A stretch of DNA of 36,913 nucleotides from positions 1 to 36,913 of the forward strand of contig JACPXC010000063.1 in assembly GCA_016196755.1 (NCBI GenBank), given 5' to 3'. The notes below the pieces were generated by a model. That model worked only from the letters and a program-made list of their open reading frames with translations, ran no database searches and was not told the DNA's origin. Position 1 is the first letter of the stretch, and every line of letters starts with the position of its first letter. This document shows, in pieces, positions 35,302 to 36,913 of this stretch. This DNA is from Elusimicrobiota bacterium (lineage in GTDB: Bacteria > Elusimicrobiota > Elusimicrobia > UBA1565). Position numbers and translations under genes: made by a program.

Positions 35302-36913
35302 TCAGAACGCGAAGCTGGGGTCGCGTGCCGTTTGGCCGGCGCCGAGCAAGGACGGCCCGCGCGCGGCGGCCAGGGCGAAGAGCCACAGCGCCACGAGGGC
35401 GGGCAGCACCGGCGAGGCGGGGAGCGGGGGGTGCGCCGGCTTCGACGGCGCGGCCGCGGCGGCCTTGCCGGCGGGCGGAGTCGTCGAGGGAACCGCGGCC
35501 GCCGAGAGCGCCGAGCTCCGGCTGTCGTCGACGGTAGGGCGCGGCGGGGCCACGGCCAGCTTGCGCAGGGCCTGGGTGTCGCGGGCGGAATCGTTGGTCT
35601 CGGCCGCGGCGGTGCGGACCTGGAGCGACTCTCGCTCCCAGGACGGGGCCGGAGCGAAGGAGGCGTCGGGCGCCGATCGGGCAGCCGCGAGGAGGGCGGG
35701 GGCGGCAAGCGCGGCGACCGTCGAGGGCGCTTCGCGAGCGGCGGGTTCCTGGGCGTCGTCGTAGACGATGGTCGACTCCTCGAGGTGCTGCAGCGACGAG
35801 GCCGGGCTCTCAAGCGGTTCGGCGAGGTCGGAGCCGATGAAGGCGGGGGCTTGGGTCAGCTCGAGCGGCTGGGGAGCGGCGGCGTGCGTGTCAACGCGGA
35901 CGGGAGAAGGCGAGGCGGCGCCAAGAGCCTGCGGGGCCGAGACGACGGCGACGGCCGCGGCGGGTGCAGTGGGCTCAGTGGCCGTTACCTCGGCGGGGTG
36001 CATCGAATCGACGAACTGCGTCATCGACGGCGGTTGGGAGAAGAGCTGGGCGGCCCCGGCCAGGATCGGCGCCACGCCGGCGGTAAATGACGGGACGAGC
36101 TGGCGCGGAGCCGGAGCGAGCGGCGCCGCGGGCCGGGTCGGGGATGCCGCCGCCGTCTGTTGGGCGGCAGGCGCGCTCGGAGCGACTGGAGCGGATCGAC
36201 TGACGCTCGACGGCATGGCGGCGGGGGCGTCCTCCAGCCCAACGGCTGCGATCGGCGTCGGGGCTCGGCCAGGGGTTCGGCGGACGATCCTTCGCGGCGC
36301 GCTCCGGGGAGGCGCGTCGGGAGTCGCGGCGCTGACGCGGTCGGAAGACGGGGTCCATGACGGCAGGGCGGGAGCCTGGGGAAGAGCGGTCGCCGGGACG
36401 GCGGCAACGGCGCTAGTCGGGTCGAAGGCCGCGCGCTCGCCCGGCGGTTGGATGGCGGCCGGAGGCGCGGCCGGGGCCATACTGGTCACCGGCTGGGTGT
36501 TCTCCACGGCGACCAAGGTCGGCGTCTTTTGGCCGGCGGACTGCGGGACGGAGCCGGCGATCAAGTCGAGCAGGCGCGGCAGGGCCTCTACGATCTTGGC
36601 GATGAGCGGCGCGGCGGCGGCGGCCAGGCCGGGCATGAGTTGGGACGTGGGTTCGGTCATGCGTGTGACGGGGGCGGAGCGGGCGATGCTGACATTCGCG
36701 GGTGAATTCGAGACGGCGCGCTGCGGGGCCTGGGCCAGGCTGGAAGCGGGAGCGGCGTTAGTGATCGTCGCATCGGCCGGCGCCATGCGGGTGACGGGCG
36801 CGGCATTGCGGCCGGCGACCAGGGAGCTCTGAGGCGCGGTCTGACCTGCGGGTCTCGGAGCGCTGGCGCCGGAGCGGGCTACGCTGACATTCGCCGGCGA
36901 ATTCGAGACGGCG
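35302..36913 (-). CDS. Ala/Pro-rich repeat protein with C-terminal membrane helix (5' partial)
   Basis: The frame is open to the window edge, so at least 536 residues are encoded and the N-terminus is missing. Most of the chain is low-complexity Ala/Pro/Ser/Thr with scattered charged patches (SSLQHLEESTIVYDDAQE). A repeated block occurs twice: AVSNSPANVS followed by V/I-ARS, and APVTRM. Near the C-terminus a hydrophobic helix (VLPALVALWLFALAAA) is followed by RG and a short tail ending FAF. It looks like an envelope-anchored extended protein, comparable in composition to TonB-like or periplasm-spanning linkers. No catalytic domain visible. Confidence 0.65.
   Translation of the reverse strand, partial: AVSNSPANVSVARSGASAPRPAGQTAPQSSLVAGRNAAPVTRMAPADATITNAAPASSLAQAPQRAVSNSPANVSIARSAPVTRMTEPTSQLMPGLAAAAAPLIAKIVEALPRLLDLIAGSVPQSAGQKTPTLVAVENTQPVTSMAPAAPPAAIQPPGERAAFDPTSAVAAVPATALPQAPALPSWTPSSDRVSAATPDAPPRSAPRRIVRRTPGRAPTPIAAVGLEDAPAAMPSSVSRSAPVAPSAPAAQQTAAASPTRPAAPLAPAPRQLVPSFTAGVAPILAGAAQLFSQPPSMTQFVDSMHPAEVTATEPTAPAAAVAVVSAPQALGAASPSPVRVDTHAAAPQPLELTQAPAFIGSDLAEPLESPASSLQHLEESTIVYDDAQEPAAREAPSTVAALAAPALLAAARSAPDASFAPAPSWERESLQVRTAAAETNDSARDTQALRKLAVAPPRPTVDDSRSSALSAAAVPSTTPPAGKAAAAAPSKPAHPPLPASPVLPALVALWLFALAAARGPSLLGAGQTARDPSFAF
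36676..36913. repeat. imperfect 43-bp direct repeat inside the Ala/Pro-rich gene
   Basis: Positions 36676-36718 and 36871-36913 match at 39 of 43 bases, encoding AVSNSPANVSIARS and AVSNSPANVSVARS on the minus strand. More copies may lie beyond the window edge. Confidence 0.75.

Noticed and set aside
35302-35420. Sortase-type C-terminal sorting signal (LPASP before the hydrophobic helix)
   Set aside because: The motif is not a recognised sorting motif, only a weak basic tail follows and extends 20 residues further. A plain membrane anchor is simpler, and no sortase gene is seen.

Overview
The window is a very GC-rich (roughly 70% by eye), gene-dense chromosomal segment from a diderm bacterium. 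Several predicted beta-barrels end in Phe, and there are lipoproteins, a Tat system, a porin and periplasmic thiol proteins. One protein carries an N-terminal 'LTMTTYYPSPYGVYDQMR' block followed by tail-fibre-like repeats. I associate that combination with GC-rich Elusimicrobiota genomes, or possibly a neighbouring candidate phylum. The lineage is a pattern-recognition inference, not a proof. No rRNA genes, CRISPR array, complete insertion sequence or prophage is visible.

Layout. The left edge (1-135) looks like the 3' end of a group II intron (domain V). It is followed by a polytopic membrane protein with a TPR tail, then tRNA-Cys(GCA). Positions 2.3-12.3 kb hold a secreted C39-like cysteine-peptidase protein with a translationally coupled partner, a secreted five-bladed propeller protein, a small TPR lipoprotein, a FAD/Rieske oxidoreductase, a small Ig-like protein, a CE1-type esterase, an AI-2E-family permease and a beta-barrel. 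At 12.4-15.3 kb there is a GLxW-repeat exported protein and a four-gene prepilin cluster ending in the TTYYPSP/tail-fibre-like protein. At 15.3-19.8 kb an M23 peptidase diverges from a seven-gene operon in which the molybdenum-cofactor genes moaC, moaD, moaE, mog and moeA are enclosed between tatA and tatC. At 19.8-24.6 kb there is a dienelactone hydrolase, a ferritin-like protein with peptide deformylase, three secreted proteins of unknown function, a predicted 25-codon membrane peptide, a tRNA 5'-half remnant and tRNA-Arg(GCG) with a strong terminator. At 24.6-30.6 kb lie a periplasmic DsbA-like / exported SPATA20-like / DUF1207 operon and an OPA-type transporter coupled to a HAD hydrolase. 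At 30.6-35.3 kb, on the minus strand, lie a tandem CDGSH protein and a tightly coupled six-gene operon: fur, apbE, OprO/P-like porin, FMN-binding protein, 4-TM His-rich protein, DUF3047. The right edge is a partial Ala/Pro-rich repeat protein.

Function together. Two units stand out. The tatA...tatC operon couples molybdopterin synthesis to export of folded proteins. The fur-headed operon encodes a flavin transferase, its probable substrate (an FMN-binding domain with a TGAT motif), a porin and a His-bearing membrane protein. This looks like a metal-regulated flavinylated envelope redox module. Two copies of one palindrome, upstream of fur and inside the 5' end of apbE, fit autoregulation.

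Genome-wide style. Genes within operons overlap by ATGA/GTGA, and three convergent pairs share a CTAG at their stops. Most strikingly, 14 of about 23 transcription-unit-leading start codons have a TANNNT (often TATCCT) -10-like hexamer only 5-8 nt upstream, usually exactly 6 nt, and no Shine-Dalgarno. This implies widespread leaderless mRNAs. The remaining leading genes mostly carry a clear Shine-Dalgarno.
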